Source of the DNA: an uncultured Pseudomonadota bacterium
GTDB lineage: Bacteria > Bdellovibrionota_B > Oligoflexia > Oligoflexales > CAIMVM01
Reading direction: 5' to 3'
NCBI GenBank assembly: GCA_903844895.1
Contig: CAIMVM010000330.1
Location: forward strand, 73,255 to 109,428
DNA: 36,174 nt
In this document: one piece after another, positions 8,801 through 16,945 of the stretch
Layout: each line of letters opens with the position of its first letter
Position numbering within the stretch: position 1 is the first letter of the stretch
Notes under the pieces: model-generated
Seen by the model: only the letters and a program-made list of their open reading frames with translations
Database searches by the model: none
What the model was told of the DNA's origin: nothing
Program-made: the position numbers and the translations under genes

Positions 8801-11546
8801 CATTCGTTGCGAGATCAAAAGGCAAAAAAACCAATCCTAGAAAGGATCTCGTGAGTCTCTGGATGGATTTGCGCAGGTAAAGGTTAAAATGACGAACATA
8901 AGAAATTTCTTTTGGTTTCGTGACGATGGACCTGACTAGAATCAAGGCGCTCGGGAGCAATACCGCTGCGATTGCGATGCGTGTGGCATATTCTTGAATA
9001 GGCCATAGGTACCATCCACAAACTAGCGATGTCAGCGTGGCAACAGGCACCAGGCTGCGTCTAAGGTTGTCAAATATCTTCCATTTCGATAGTCCCGAAA
9101 GCGAGTTTTTGTGCCATTTTCCGTCAAATCCAGGCACCCAAGGAAGGAGCCAAAATGCAATTTGCCAATCTCCTCTAATCCACCTGCGGCGTCGCTTTAC
9201 ATCCTCTCCAAAGTGACTAGGATGGTCTTCGTATAATATGACATCGCTAACTAAGCCACAGCGGCAGTAGGTGCCCTCTAACAAGTCATGGCTTAATATC
9301 AAATTCTCAGGAAGCTTTCGTTCTAGAACGGTTCGAAATACATCAAGGTCATAAATACCTTTTCCAAAAAAGGATCCCTCTTCAAAGAGATCTTGGTAGA
9401 CATCAGAAACTGCTCGCGTGTAGGGATCTGTTCCAGCGTCTCCGCCATAAAGACGAACGAACCACGATCTGTAGGCGCCTGGAAGACAGACTGCCACACG
9501 CGGTTGCAATATGCCATATCCCTCTATCACACGATCATTCGCTTTGGTTAGAACAGGAGTGTTAAGGGGATGTGCCATAATCCCAATAAGTGTGTGGGCA
9601 GCTCCACTAGGTAGTTGTGTGTCGGAATCGAGTGTGATTACATATTTTATGCTCTGTATGTGTTTAATATCACCTACTATAGTGCAAAAAAGCGGCACGT
9701 TCGTGTCATGGGTACAAAAAGATCCTCTTAAAGTGGCGTTTAAAGCTTCCAGTTTTCCACGTTTACGCTCATATCCCATCCAGAGCTTTTCTTTAGAATT
9801 CCAGACTCGTGGTCGATGGAAAAGAAAGAAAATGTCTTCATTGCGCTGAGATGAGAGTCTATATTTGTCGTTAAGAGCACAAATTCCGTTTTTGGCAAAT
9901 TGCAGAAGTTCAAAGTCACCCTCCAAGGTGGGGCTTATAGCGTCGATAAAATCAGTGAGAAGGCAAAAGTAGAGGTTCCTATCTCGATTTGCCAGGTAAC
10001 GTATCTCTAGCGAAGAGATTAACGCTTCAATATTTTTAGGCGTGATTAGCATGCTCGGCACAGCAACTAATGTTTTAAATTCCACAGGTATCTTTTTACT
10101 AAAGTCCATTCGTGGCAAGCGTTTTGGTGAGCGAATCGTGGTAACTAAGCCATTCGTGAAATTGACCCCTATTTGGCTAGCCGCAACAGCTGCTAAAGCC
10201 AAAATAGGAATTAGAATCTCTGAAGCAACGGCTAGTCCTATAGTGTAATAAACTGCAAGGGTCACCAAGACAGCTGTTGAGAAAAATATGCTTGAAAGAA
10301 ACATTTGGAACGAGACTTCATTACTTAATCTAAACCAACGATTTTTTCCAGTAAGTGCATCCACAAGTTCAGGAAGGCCTGGGCCGGCTAAAAAGTAGCC
10401 AATATGATGGCGCTTCTTGTCTTCATATGCAGTGGCTTTGTGCGATTCGCTGAGGGACAATGCTTTTTGAGCAATATCTAACTCCTGCATTTTATATTTT
10501 CGTGAAAGTCTTTCAACGCTATGGCGGTACTGGTCGCGGGAGGAAAAAGCCATTGAGGCGTAGATTTTAGCTGGGTCCATTCTCAGCAATGATTCTACGA
10601 CACTCGAAGATTCGACAAAATCTTGCCAATTTGTGGAATCTAAGTACCTCAAGCTTCCTATGCTGGCGCTAACGGATACCTGATTCGCTGCCTGCTGATG
10701 GCTCTCCAATAGAATGGATTGCGCGATCGTCCGCCCTGAACCCTCGAGTTGAAAGGTAAGCCACGTGAGCGGGACATCTAGAGTCTGCGAGTGCCCGTGT
10801 AGGCCGCGGACAAAGTCTGCGACAAATGCATTTGAAAGGTGAGGGTTGGAGCGCGCCAAATCCGCGACGACCAAAATCAAATTTTTGGGATCTTGATCTA
10901 GTGCCTTCGTTAAAAGTTGAGACCATATTCTGGCTTGATGCCTGTCTTTAAGCGCTGCAACTACCCTTACAGCGACTCTTCGAAGATTTTCAATCAAAGC
11001 CAACCGCAGCATAATTGGTATTGCCCACAACTCGCCCAGTTTTAGCGGCGAAATTTCTTGATAGGAATCCAAAAATGATTTCATATTTTCTAGGTCTACA
11101 CGTCCATCGACATGCTTAATGATTTCCAATGCGATATCATAGACGCGAGGGAGCCCTGCTTGATCGTCGTGACCTATTAGGTGCGGCAACGTACGGCAGT
11201 AGTGACGGGGGAGATGGCGTTTGGCAGTTCGTATTTGTTCTTCAATAAGGTGATAGTTGTCGAGCAACCATTCTCCAGCTGGTGAAATAGTCTGCTTAGA
11301 ATGCACCGCGTCACACAGGCTTTCATAGGCATTCGCTAAAATAAGTTCATTCTCAGTCAATCGATCAAGAAGCTTTTCATCGCCAGATCCCAAACCTAAC
11401 TCATGTCGATTTGCTAGCGATCTTGAATGTCTCTTCAGTTGTTCCAAATTGAAAAGTTCTGATGAAAGTGGCAAGTCTTCCAAGAAATCATCAAAGCTGA
11501 TCACGATATTTTTTAGTTTTAGGCGTTCTATGAAGTTTCTAATCAA
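2802..11546 (-). CDS. ndvB: Cyclic beta-1,2-glucan synthase
   Basis: This giant inner-membrane enzyme polymerises glucose from UDP-glucose on itself and cyclises the chain, yielding periplasmic cyclic beta-1,2-glucan. At 2914 residues it is close to ChvB/NdvB/Cgs. The order matches that family: an N-terminal region; hydrophobic segments at about 410-465; a GT84 glycosyltransferase domain with TLDSDTQ (Asp640, Asp642) and RRRRWIRGDWQ near 785; more membrane segments at about 820-1000; a glycoamylase-like domain around 1480 (NYQYRAFGVPGLGLKRGL); and two GH94-type sandwich repeats. The phosphorylase-like catalytic region has GSGDWNDGMN (Asp2597, Asp2600) and controls chain length in known enzymes. 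Translation starts at a TTG preceded by GAGGT. No NdvA/ChvA-type exporter is visible in the window. The gene stands alone, with 1.8 kb of empty DNA upstream. Confidence 0.95.
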   Translation of the reverse strand: MIRNFIERLKLKNIVISFDDFLEDLPLSSELFNLEQLKRHSRSLANRHELGLGSGDEKLLDRLTENELILANAYESLCDAVHSKQTISPAGEWLLDNYHLIEEQIRTAKRHLPRHYCRTLPHLIGHDDQAGLPRVYDIALEIIKHVDGRVDLENMKSFLDSYQEISPLKLGELWAIPIMLRLALIENLRRVAVRVVAALKDRHQARIWSQLLTKALDQDPKNLILVVADLARSNPHLSNAFVADFVRGLHGHSQTLDVPLTWLTFQLEGSGRTIAQSILLESHQQAANQVSVSASIGSLRYLDSTNWQDFVESSSVVESLLRMDPAKIYASMAFSSRDQYRHSVERLSRKYKMQELDIAQKALSLSESHKATAYEDKKRHHIGYFLAGPGLPELVDALTGKNRWFRLSNEVSFQMFLSSIFFSTAVLVTLAVYYTIGLAVASEILIPILALAAVAASQIGVNFTNGLVTTIRSPKRLPRMDFSKKIPVEFKTLVAVPSMLITPKNIEALISSLEIRYLANRDRNLYFCLLTDFIDAISPTLEGDFELLQFAKNGICALNDKYRLSSQRNEDIFFLFHRPRVWNSKEKLWMGYERKRGKLEALNATLRGSFCTHDTNVPLFCTIVGDIKHIQSIKYVITLDSDTQLPSGAAHTLIGIMAHPLNTPVLTKANDRVIEGYGILQPRVAVCLPGAYRSWFVRLYGGDAGTDPYTRAVSDVYQDLFEEGSFFGKGIYDLDVFRTVLERKLPENLILSHDLLEGTYCRCGLVSDVILYEDHPSHFGEDVKRRRRWIRGDWQIAFWLLPWVPGFDGKWHKNSLSGLSKWKIFDNLRRSLVPVATLTSLVCGWYLWPIQEYATRIAIAAVLLPSALILVRSIVTKPKEISYVRHFNLYLRKSIQRLTRSFLGLVFLPFDLATNAQAIGRVFVRKFVTHTRLLEWQSSSDPRHQDNSDTLHFFKFMWSAPSIVILVSAILYQKEGAISSALPFLMIWGLSPIVAFFLSRTTNQVDSNLKADQVKYLHQMARKNWRFFETFVGPEDHWLPPDNFQELPNPVLAHRTSPTNIGLSLLANLAAYDFSYISASMLLDRTSHTFQTLHKLERFRGHFYNWYDTRTLAPLPPNYISTVDSGNFIGLILTLRPGLMALKGDLIVQPQVLRSLGEAFESFFQSFFSIKLFQEKKDAINTLFANIDPKSLRKIIDLSHSLRGSIAELKTVADIPESRKEEFNQSIKELEDQISNCLLVPVSSFTPWCHLPKAPFDLPSELLAKMEQTPTLENLEALAMSMLSLVEGIDTIKRIREDIDWLNLLRTDLRNGMIRARTYLSLADSLCRDIDSLACVQYDFLYDKSRNLLAIGYNVTERRRDDGFYDLLASEARLCSFVGIAQGHLPQEHWFTLGRSLTEWRGIPTLLSWSGSMFEYLMPLVVMPSFRHTILDQTFHSVVGRQMEYGSQRRVPWGISESGYNATDIHLNYQYRAFGVPGLGLKRGLADDLVIAPYACMMALMITPTAACFNLQRMTALGYEGKYGFYEAIDFTSARSSSKRGVVLNSFMAHHQGMGFLALAYVLLGRKMQSRFQSVPEFQAVELLLHERVPEVSAVFPHAPEASLVTRWREDHQTELRVIPSPNTPKPEIHLLSNGRYTVMVTNSGGGFSRWKNLAITRWREDPTSDHWGTFCYIRDIENEEVWSSSYHPIGKSADQYEAIFPQAKAEYRRSDEDLEMHTEITVSPEDDIELRRITITNRTSRRRLVELTSYAEIVLGPAAADDSHPAFSNLFIQTEILANKNAILCTRRPRSSEEATPVVLHLMCAHGAVVGDFSFETDRSKFIGRGRSTRNPLAMEPGSWNKDTLSNSQRLSGSDGSVLDPIVAIRCQFIVEAEQTFKVHFVTGVGENKENALHLVEKYHDRHVAERVFELAWTHTQVACRQAGLTESDSQLYEILAGIILYSWGAMRADSSILLRNKLGQSGLWGYGISGDLPILLLKMTSQENMEIARQLIQAHSYWKTMNLEVEFVIWIEDLSSYRQLLYDSLWNLISSGGSGHLIDVPGGIFILRAEQMSGEDRVLVQTVARAVILGNGGSLQNQVERRMRSPLQTSYLVTTRAKSSERHKVELDADFFQKRLLYPNEFGGFSSDGRSYQIRTHTHHVTPAPWANVLANPYFGTVVSESGSAYTWCENAHEFRLTPWSNDSISDSSGEAFYLRDEETGEFWSPTPLPVRAETPYTTHHGFGYSKFLHENAEISSELTVFVAIDAPVKMTVIKLKNRSTRPRRMSITGYCEWVLGETRPKSLMYVSTELDPETEAIFARNPYHPEFGSRIAFFSASEKVKTVTGDRTEFLGRNGHLQAPDAMYRTSLSGRLGPALDPCAALNLVVKLDPGSEVTVSFLLGVGRDEGDAKTLIKRFGSISSARLALEEVEDFWRQTLTTVQIKTPDPSVDILANGWLVYQTLACRIWARSGTYQSGGAFGYRDQLQDAMALLHTAPNLLRMHLLRCASRQFREGDVQHWWHPPSGRGVRTRISDDYLWLPLATSRYVLGVGDTGVLDVRIEFLEGREVRPDEEAYMDLPGSTEETATLYDHCVRAIRHGLNWGENGLPLMGSGDWNDGMNLVGKDGKGESVWLAFFLFNVLSEFSKVAEQRGDVDFAATCRDHSRKLSENIDRNAWDGKWYRRAYFDNGQPLGSSSNGECQIDSIPQSWSVLSKAASRERSEIAMSSVKERLIDLKGGIIKLFDPPFDTSEVEPGYIKGYVPGVRENGGQYTHAAIWSAMAFAALGESKQAWELLHMINPVNHALTASDLETYKVEPYVMAADVYAVEPHVGRGGWTWYTGSSGWMYRLILESLLGITLNVDRLSFLPCVLENWEGYEVRYRYRSTYYHIKFRRSRAHESRGLIIADQVSQSGNSLLLVDDSLEHQIEVFY

Positions 11547-12827
11547 GATGTAACCTCGAAATGAATAGGGTGGTGAGGCTAATATTTGTAGCGAAAGATC
11601 TTACCGAAGCCGCGCCGAACATAGCATGGTGCTAGTTGATTAGATAGGTTTACCTCTCGCAGTCTCTCTTCAAATTCCCAAAAAATGCTAGACATAAGGT
11701 TGTTCCTATTTAGTGGCTCAAGAAGCTAATAGCGCCATATGAAACTATGCTTGGTTGTTTCTGTCTTACGATAAGCGGTGAGTAGCAGACATGGTTTGCG
11801 CAGTTGGGGAGCAAGCATTCTAAGGACGATTTTGTAGGGGAATCTGCTAATAAATTTTGATTGGCGGATATACATGTAGATATGCGACTTTTTCATAAAG
11901 GCGTGATATCAGGGCCAGATTTACTTTGAAAGACAACATAGTGGAAGTTTCTAACTAGGATTATCTACACACGATTTCTGTTTATGCCTCAAATTGGGTA
12001 ATGCGGAGTGAAGCTTGGAAGGAAAAGGATGGCTATAACCGGCTGCAAGCTGGAAGACCTATATTTTTTTCTAATCAGAGGACTAAAGTAAGAGATGTTT
12101 AGAAGCCTCTTCTAGTCTTTTGCAACGAAGTGGCGGACTTACGGATAAACCAACGCGCGTAATTTCAGAAAAAATCTGCTTTCTTTAGATCTTTGGGTGC
12201 TTGATGAAATGGCAAGCGAATATTTTCTCTATTAATAAAGATTGGCATGCTTCCTGCTATTCTAGGGTGGATTTGGTAAGTGATTGAGAAGGGGACTGAG
12301 CTGTAGTTGGGACCTAGTGCATGGGAGAAACGAAATTTGAAAAGCATTATAGCGGTGGAAAATCATGGGATCGAAGCGTCAATTATATCGGTAGGACAGA
12401 AACTTGAAATGCTATTGTAGAAATGTGATGGTTTTCAGCTTCTTTGACAATGCTTAAATGATTTGACTAAAGTTTTGAGTCGTATCGACTGCTGGGTGCG
12501 AAAGGGATGCCTGTGGTTTGTGTTCCTGAATGGGGAAGTTTTTTGTTTGCCTTGTTGGAGGAGGTGAGATGCTTTATCTACAATGTTTTATGCCAATGAC
12601 TCGTTTAAAGATGCAAAACAAAGTAATGCTGAGTGACACTAAGAGAAAGAAAAAATGTTTGTGCAGCGAAACAGACTATTTAATTGCACTAGATATTTTT
12701 TCAAACTGGGAGAAATTCTATCAACATAAAAAAGAGCTAAAACACGCGTCGAATGCGCCTTCTGGCGAGTTGTGGCGTGACTAAAGAGTATGAAGTCGAG
12801 GATATTGACACCTCCCAGTGCTTTCAC

Positions 12828-12940
12828 CGTTAGGTTATTTCAGTTAGGTTATTTTAGTTAGGTTATTTCAGTTAGGTTTTTTACAGTTAGGTTTTTACAG
12901 TTAGGTTTATTTATAGTAGGTTTTTTCAAAGTTAAATTTT
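12828..12940. repeat. Degenerate tandem repeat, about 14 bp, GTTAGGTTATTTCA-type
   Basis: About seven or eight copies of a unit like CAGTTAGGTTATTT follow each other, with drift to CAGTTAGGTTTTTTA, CAGTTAGGTTTATTTA and finally CAAAGTTAAATTTTTT. The unit length is not a multiple of three and varies, so it is not coding. It sits in the empty stretch upstream of the glucan synthase and downstream of the GHL10 gene. Confidence 0.8.
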
Positions 12941-13298
12941 TTGACGATCAGAAGACGAATCGAGTCGAATGATGGATTTATGAAATTACTTTTGTCGCAA
13001 CGCCCTGGTGTCTACTAACTTCTATAAATTGCCGTTTTGCGGCTACGTTAACTAAGATCTCCTTTTAAAAGAAAGACTTTACACTTGCTTTGGCGGTAGA
13101 TCGCTTGATGCGGCGCTTAATGCTGCGTTGAGAAGTGTATCTAAAGTAGTGCCAGCTAGGGTTTAACTGAAGCCCAGGGGGGTAGCGTCTTTGGGTCTTT
13201 GTAGGTTTTTCAAGGCCCCAAGTTGCGTTTTTGAAGTGAAGTACAGAAAGCAGGCTTGTGGGGCCAAGATTGATAAAGTTTCATGATGTGTTCTTAAC

Positions 13299-13349
13299 GT
13301 CTCTTCTAAGGGTCTCTTCTAAGGGTCTCTTCTAAGGGGCTGTTCTAAA
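13299..13349. repeat. 13-bp tandem repeat GTCTCTTCTAAGG
   Basis: Three perfect copies (13299-13311, 13312-13324, 13325-13337) are followed by a degenerate fourth, GGCTGTTCTAAAT. The array ends exactly at the stop codon of the leftward GHL10 gene (13350), so it would lie at the start of that transcript's 3' untranslated region. Confidence 0.85.
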
Positions 13350-14855
13350 TTAGGTGCCAGCTGCGGAACTGTCGACTTTTGGGTTTTCGGGAGGCTCCTG
13401 TTCAAGACGATTGTCCAGTATGGGAGAAGTATCAAAATTGGTCTGGTCTGGCTCAATCTCGTGAAATCCAGTATCTAAAGCCGGATCTGTTTCAGATTCA
13501 CTATTTTCACGGGGTAACTCAGGTGGTTCGGGCTTGTTCTTAAGATTTTTGCACGGGGCATTGTCTTTGAACAGCGATTCAATCCAGCACTGCCGTTCTT
13601 CCATCGATTCTTGTTGAGCTAGTGCCGGTCTAAACAAGCTATCGCTATAAAAGAAGGATATGTCATATCCAGCTTTTCTTGCAGCGCGGACCTGTTGATA
13701 AAGGAGATTGCCGGAAACTGACTTTTTGGGGTCGTTGTTATTTCCAATTCCAGCCAAAATAGCTACACCCACGGGACGTTGGTAGCTTTGGCGCACGCGG
13801 CGCAATTCCATCTTAGCGATTTCTTGAAGGAACGAGGCTAGTGAGTATCGGTATGTTTGAATGATAATTTCATCGACGAGTCCTCGTCTGGCTATTTCAT
13901 GCCAATCTTGGCGGGACCCATTGCGTGTGAAATTCTGGCCACCTCCTGGTGCAAGGATTAAAGCTTTCCATTGTCTTCCTCCCTCGGCTCCGCTGTGGAC
14001 GGTTTTGCTTATGGCGCTGACGAGGGAAATAATTTTTTCGACACTATAGCGTTCGATTTTTTCCGAATCACTGCCCTTGCAAGAAACTTCCTTGCACCAT
14101 TGCAGTGCGTCATTTTTATACTTTTTGCCTGCTTCAAATTCTGGATCTATGGAAAAGTGGTCGTCAAGCATAATACCTGCCACTCCCCGTTGGCTGATAA
14201 TCTCAATGACGAGTTCTTGGAAGTAGTTAACGACCTCAGGATTGGTCGGGTCTAGAAAACCCCATGAAGCATTGTTGATGTAATCATCTTTTTTATGAGC
14301 TCCATTTGCCAACGTCAGAAGCCATCCCCTTGTCTTAGCCTGATTTGCGATGGGATAATTCTGAGTAACCGGTTTTCCCTCAACCCTCCGAGTAACACTG
14401 AAGGGAACCTTCAGTCCCGACTCTAACCATGGAATGACAATAAGTCCTACTTGAGCTGCCTCTTCGGTCAGCTCACGCAATACATTGCGGCCTCTATAGC
14501 GTGGGTCGATACTGATCCCTAATTTCAAAGCGGAAATTTTGCTCGGATATATAGTCATACCTTTGTTAGAAACGACGGGATAAATGGTATTGAAACCTAA
14601 GGCTTTCAATTTTTGAAGGTGGGTGCGTATGTTCTCGCGCGAGTCGTACACATTGCTATTTACACTGGTAATCCAAACTCCACGCCGACTGCGTCCTTTG
14701 CTCTGCTGGTTTTTGCCTAATTCTAACGAGTCATTTTCGCTGGGGTCCTGCTGAGGGCGAAGTGGTCGACATGAAATATTGCTTAAGTATAGAAACGCCA
14801 TGCTGATGATCGATACTAAAAGCTTCTTCTTGGTGACTACCTTGACTTTAATCAC
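13350..14855 (-). CDS. GHL10-type glycoside hydrolase-like lipoprotein
   Basis: Exported protein with a GHL10 (glycosyl hydrolase-like 10, PF02638-type) domain. After a basic, hydrophobic N-terminus ending ...YLSNISC (possible lipobox, not ideal), the domain runs from about residue 57 (RRGVWITSVNSNVY, helix, LGFNTIYPVVSNKG, ITYPSK-like YPSK) to about 400. It includes VIPWLESG, WGFLDPTNPEVVNYF, GIMLDDHFS and an alanine-rich VAILAGIGN segment, as expected of a TIM barrel. The acidic DD of MLDDHF is a plausible catalytic site. Family members are predicted to act on envelope or peptidoglycan sugars, but few are characterised. The last 70 or so residues are rich in Pro, Glu, Asp and Ser and look disordered. 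The start is a GTG with AGG-rich sequence upstream. It is transcribed alone. Confidence 0.85.
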   Translation of the reverse strand: MIKVKVVTKKKLLVSIISMAFLYLSNISCRPLRPQQDPSENDSLELGKNQQSKGRSRRGVWITSVNSNVYDSRENIRTHLQKLKALGFNTIYPVVSNKGMTIYPSKISALKLGISIDPRYRGRNVLRELTEEAAQVGLIVIPWLESGLKVPFSVTRRVEGKPVTQNYPIANQAKTRGWLLTLANGAHKKDDYINNASWGFLDPTNPEVVNYFQELVIEIISQRGVAGIMLDDHFSIDPEFEAGKKYKNDALQWCKEVSCKGSDSEKIERYSVEKIISLVSAISKTVHSGAEGGRQWKALILAPGGGQNFTRNGSRQDWHEIARRGLVDEIIIQTYRYSLASFLQEIAKMELRRVRQSYQRPVGVAILAGIGNNNDPKKSVSGNLLYQQVRAARKAGYDISFFYSDSLFRPALAQQESMEERQCWIESLFKDNAPCKNLKNKPEPPELPRENSESETDPALDTGFHEIEPDQTNFDTSPILDNRLEQEPPENPKVDSSAAGT

Positions 14856-15416
14856 GGGTGCTTTTCCTCGCGGGTAGAGATGTAGTCATATTTTAACACA
14901 GCTAATCGTAACTTTGCTGCTTTTTGTTAAGTGTTTAAATTAAGACAAATCAAAGTTTGAGTCGGGAGGATGGGCCGTCCTATATGCCCATTATAAGATG
15001 GGCAGCAATTGGCAGCGCCTAGCTATTTATTGTGGGAGAGGCGAAATTGATACCATGAATAGGATATAGGAAGTTCAATTTTTTTAAATGGATGAACTAA
15101 ACGCATAGAATGTGCAATTTAGCAATAAAGGAAATTAATGCACTGTAGACAAATCTTATTTTTGAACTATTGCTTCATGCATTTTTCGTCGATCGGGAAT
15201 TGCTCACGCAAAGGCTATCAAATTTGGTCACTTCATTTGAAGATAGAAAAATACTTGATAAAGATAGAACTTTGATTCTATTTTGATATTTGCTTTAGTC
15301 TAAGTTCGATTTCATTTAGGTTTGTGCAAGCGATTTGATGAAAACCGCATGCATTAAAAGACTGGCGCTTTTTTGGCGTAGAAATCGAGTATTTGGGTAG
15401 TAAAATATCTTTATCA
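14856..15416. other. Intergenic, nothing recognised
   Basis: An AT-rich stretch between two leftward genes. It should contain the promoter of the GHL10 gene at its left end. No gene, RNA or strong hairpin was identified. Confidence 0.4.
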
Positions 15417-16280
15417 CTATTTTAAGGAAGAGATTACGGCGCGTAGGTAATCTGGTAGGTATTTCCTTGGATACCATGCCAATGCCAAAGAGTAGTCGAA
15501 ATGCTTTTTGGGACAAAGTGAGATGAGCTTCTTTTGCTGAATCCATGGTTCCGCAAATTCTTTCGAAAGGACGGAATACCCGGCTCCGAGTTCTACGGCT
15601 TTAGCAAGGGCGTCTGTGTTATTTATAAAGTGACGGTCTCTCCTGCGATTGTGGTGGAGTCCGTAGTATTCTAAATAGTTTAGTGTCATTTTGTCGGTGG
15701 CATTAAAGTCTATGATCCTTTCTTCCTCAATAATATCTTCTAATTTGCGTGTGGACCAAGCGGCTGGGGCTACTAGAATATACTGCTCTGGTTTAAGTTT
15801 TTTACTGTCAAATTCTTTTACCACTTCTGCACTGGGTATGATGACTAAATCAGCCTGCCCCAATTTAAGCGAATCGACTCCACTGCCTTCATCGTTGATT
15901 CTAAAGTGAAGGATTAATTGCGGATGCTTTTTCAGCACTTGGCTGGTGCATTCCAAAACTCTTGTGTTTATAAAACTTGATGGTCCCTCAACTGTGATCT
16001 TTTGCGTTGGTTCTTTGTCTGAGGAAAATGAGTTTGCTAAAACCTCACCTTCAAGTTCCAGGGCTTGACGACAATATTTTAGCATTTGACGGCCCCTTTC
16101 TGTTAAGCTCATTCCTTTTCTTGAGCGCAGAAATAGAGTCATTTTGACCTCTTGTTCCAAGGCAGCAATTCGCCTAGTAGCAGCAGTTTGGGTTAGATGT
16201 AAATGTTTTGCTGCTGCGTGGACGGTTCCCAACGTCGCCGTAAAATAGAAGGCCTGGAGATTTGGTGAAAGTAGCTTCAT
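15417..16280 (-). CDS. LysR family transcriptional regulator
   Basis: A 287-residue LysR-type regulator of usual length. The N-terminal winged helix-turn-helix is clear (LQAFYFTATLGTVHAAAKHLHLTQTAATRRI, then LEQEVKMTLFLRSRKGMSLTERG), followed by an effector domain of the periplasmic-binding fold (LGQADLVIIPS, ILVAPAAW, ALAKAVELGAGYSVLSKEFA). The start ATG is preceded by AGAGG at good spacing. It is divergent from the small exported protein at 16431, separated by 150 bases holding a palindrome, so autoregulation and control of the divergent cytochrome cluster are the usual expectation. The ligand is unknown. Confidence 0.93.
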   Translation of the reverse strand: MKLLSPNLQAFYFTATLGTVHAAAKHLHLTQTAATRRIAALEQEVKMTLFLRSRKGMSLTERGRQMLKYCRQALELEGEVLANSFSSDKEPTQKITVEGPSSFINTRVLECTSQVLKKHPQLILHFRINDEGSGVDSLKLGQADLVIIPSAEVVKEFDSKKLKPEQYILVAPAAWSTRKLEDIIEEERIIDFNATDKMTLNYLEYYGLHHNRRRDRHFINNTDALAKAVELGAGYSVLSKEFAEPWIQQKKLISLCPKKHFDYSLALAWYPRKYLPDYLRAVISSLK

Positions 16281-16312
16281 GGAGCAAAACCTCTAAAGAG
16301 TTGTGTGATGAC

Positions 16313-16326
16313 TATGATGCATCAAT
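16313..16326. promoter_or_regulatory. Candidate LysR operator (T-N11-A with TGATGCATCA palindrome)
   Basis: The perfect palindrome TGATGCATCA lies at 16315-16324, inside a T-N11-A frame (T16313, A16325). It sits between the divergent LysR gene and the rightward exported-protein gene, the classical position for such a site. Binding is inferred from position and symmetry only. Confidence 0.4.
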
Positions 16327-16430
16327 ACATAATAATAATGAATTAGCTACAAAATAGATAGGCCTGTTATCTCATACCTACATCCGAGGGTCGGATTGTG
16401 TTTAGACAAAATAGGAAGAGGAGTTTAGTA

Positions 16431-16850
16431 ATGAAGGTAGGAAGCGTTTTGGGGCTTATGTTGGGGATCGCAATATCAGGCTTTAGTCATGGAGAAAGCC
16501 TAAATCCAGGGATATTGTATCACTTGGGGGCGTCGTCGCCTTTAGCTCAGGCATTCTACAAAGATGGTGCTTTGGTTTGGGATCCGAGTCAATCCAATCT
16601 TGATCAAAAAGTGTTTCATGGATTTTTTCCTTCTGGTCCGAACGAAGGCGGTCTACTTGTGGAATGCATTGTGGCATACATTCCTGGTCCTAAATCAGGC
16701 GGCAGAGGCAGAGGCGCTGATGTTGAAAATTTCCCAGGTAAAAGCACTTTTATGGGGTGTAATGTCGTCAAAAAAGACTCCATTGATCCTATAGATGCTC
16801 CTATCGTTACCTTGGAAGGTTTAATTAAGGCGCAACTTCCGAAAAAATAG
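16431..16850 (+). CDS. Small exported protein of unknown function
   Basis: A 139-residue protein with a signal peptide (MKVGSVLGLMLGIAISGFSHG, cleavage near GFSHG) and no domain I recognise. The mature part has two cysteines (LVECIV and MGCNV) that could pair, and a Gly-rich GPKSGGRGRGAD loop. I chose the ATG at 16431 because AAGAGGAG stands 7 bases before it; an upstream GTG at 16398 would put a charged tail before the signal peptide. It lies 95 bases upstream of the cytochrome-YceI gene on the same strand and divergent from LysR, suggesting the two exported proteins share an operon or regulator. Confidence 0.75.
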   Translation: MKVGSVLGLMLGIAISGFSHGESLNPGILYHLGASSPLAQAFYKDGALVWDPSQSNLDQKVFHGFFPSGPNEGGLLVECIVAYIPGPKSGGRGRGADVENFPGKSTFMGCNVVKKDSIDPIDAPIVTLEGLIKAQLPKK

Positions 16851-16864
16851 ATTTCAAGTTTGTT

Positions 16865-16897
16865 TGAGGGGCCGACTCAGTTTCAAAGCTGAGCCGG
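16865..16897 (+). promoter_or_regulatory. Intercistronic hairpin
   Basis: GGCC, then CTCAG, loop TTTCAAAG, CTGAG, then GGCC can fold into a two-part stem between the small exported protein and the cytochrome gene. No T-run follows, so it is more likely an mRNA-stability or partial-termination element than a full terminator. Confidence 0.4.
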
Positions 16898-16945
16898 GCC
16901 CAGGTCTTTAGCAGTAATCTGAAACCAATCCAATTGGAATATTTT

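Larger units (their letters stand above)
11547..13349. other. Long intergenic region without convincing genes
   Basis: About 1.8 kb between two leftward genes. Small open frames exist (for example 12530-12784 plus, 84 codons, Lys/Cys-rich C-terminal half; 12165-12347 minus), but none has a recognisable domain and all look like chance. The region contains two tandem-repeat arrays, listed separately. The leader and promoter of the glucan synthase should lie at its left end. Confidence 0.5.

Noticed and set aside
12530-12784. 84-codon open frame as a gene
   Set aside because: No clear ribosome-binding site, no recognisable domain, and composition like the surrounding non-coding DNA.
12828-12940. 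Telomere-like TTAGG repeats or a CRISPR array
   Set aside because: Units are about 14 bp, degenerate, without spacers, and internal to what looks like chromosomal sequence.
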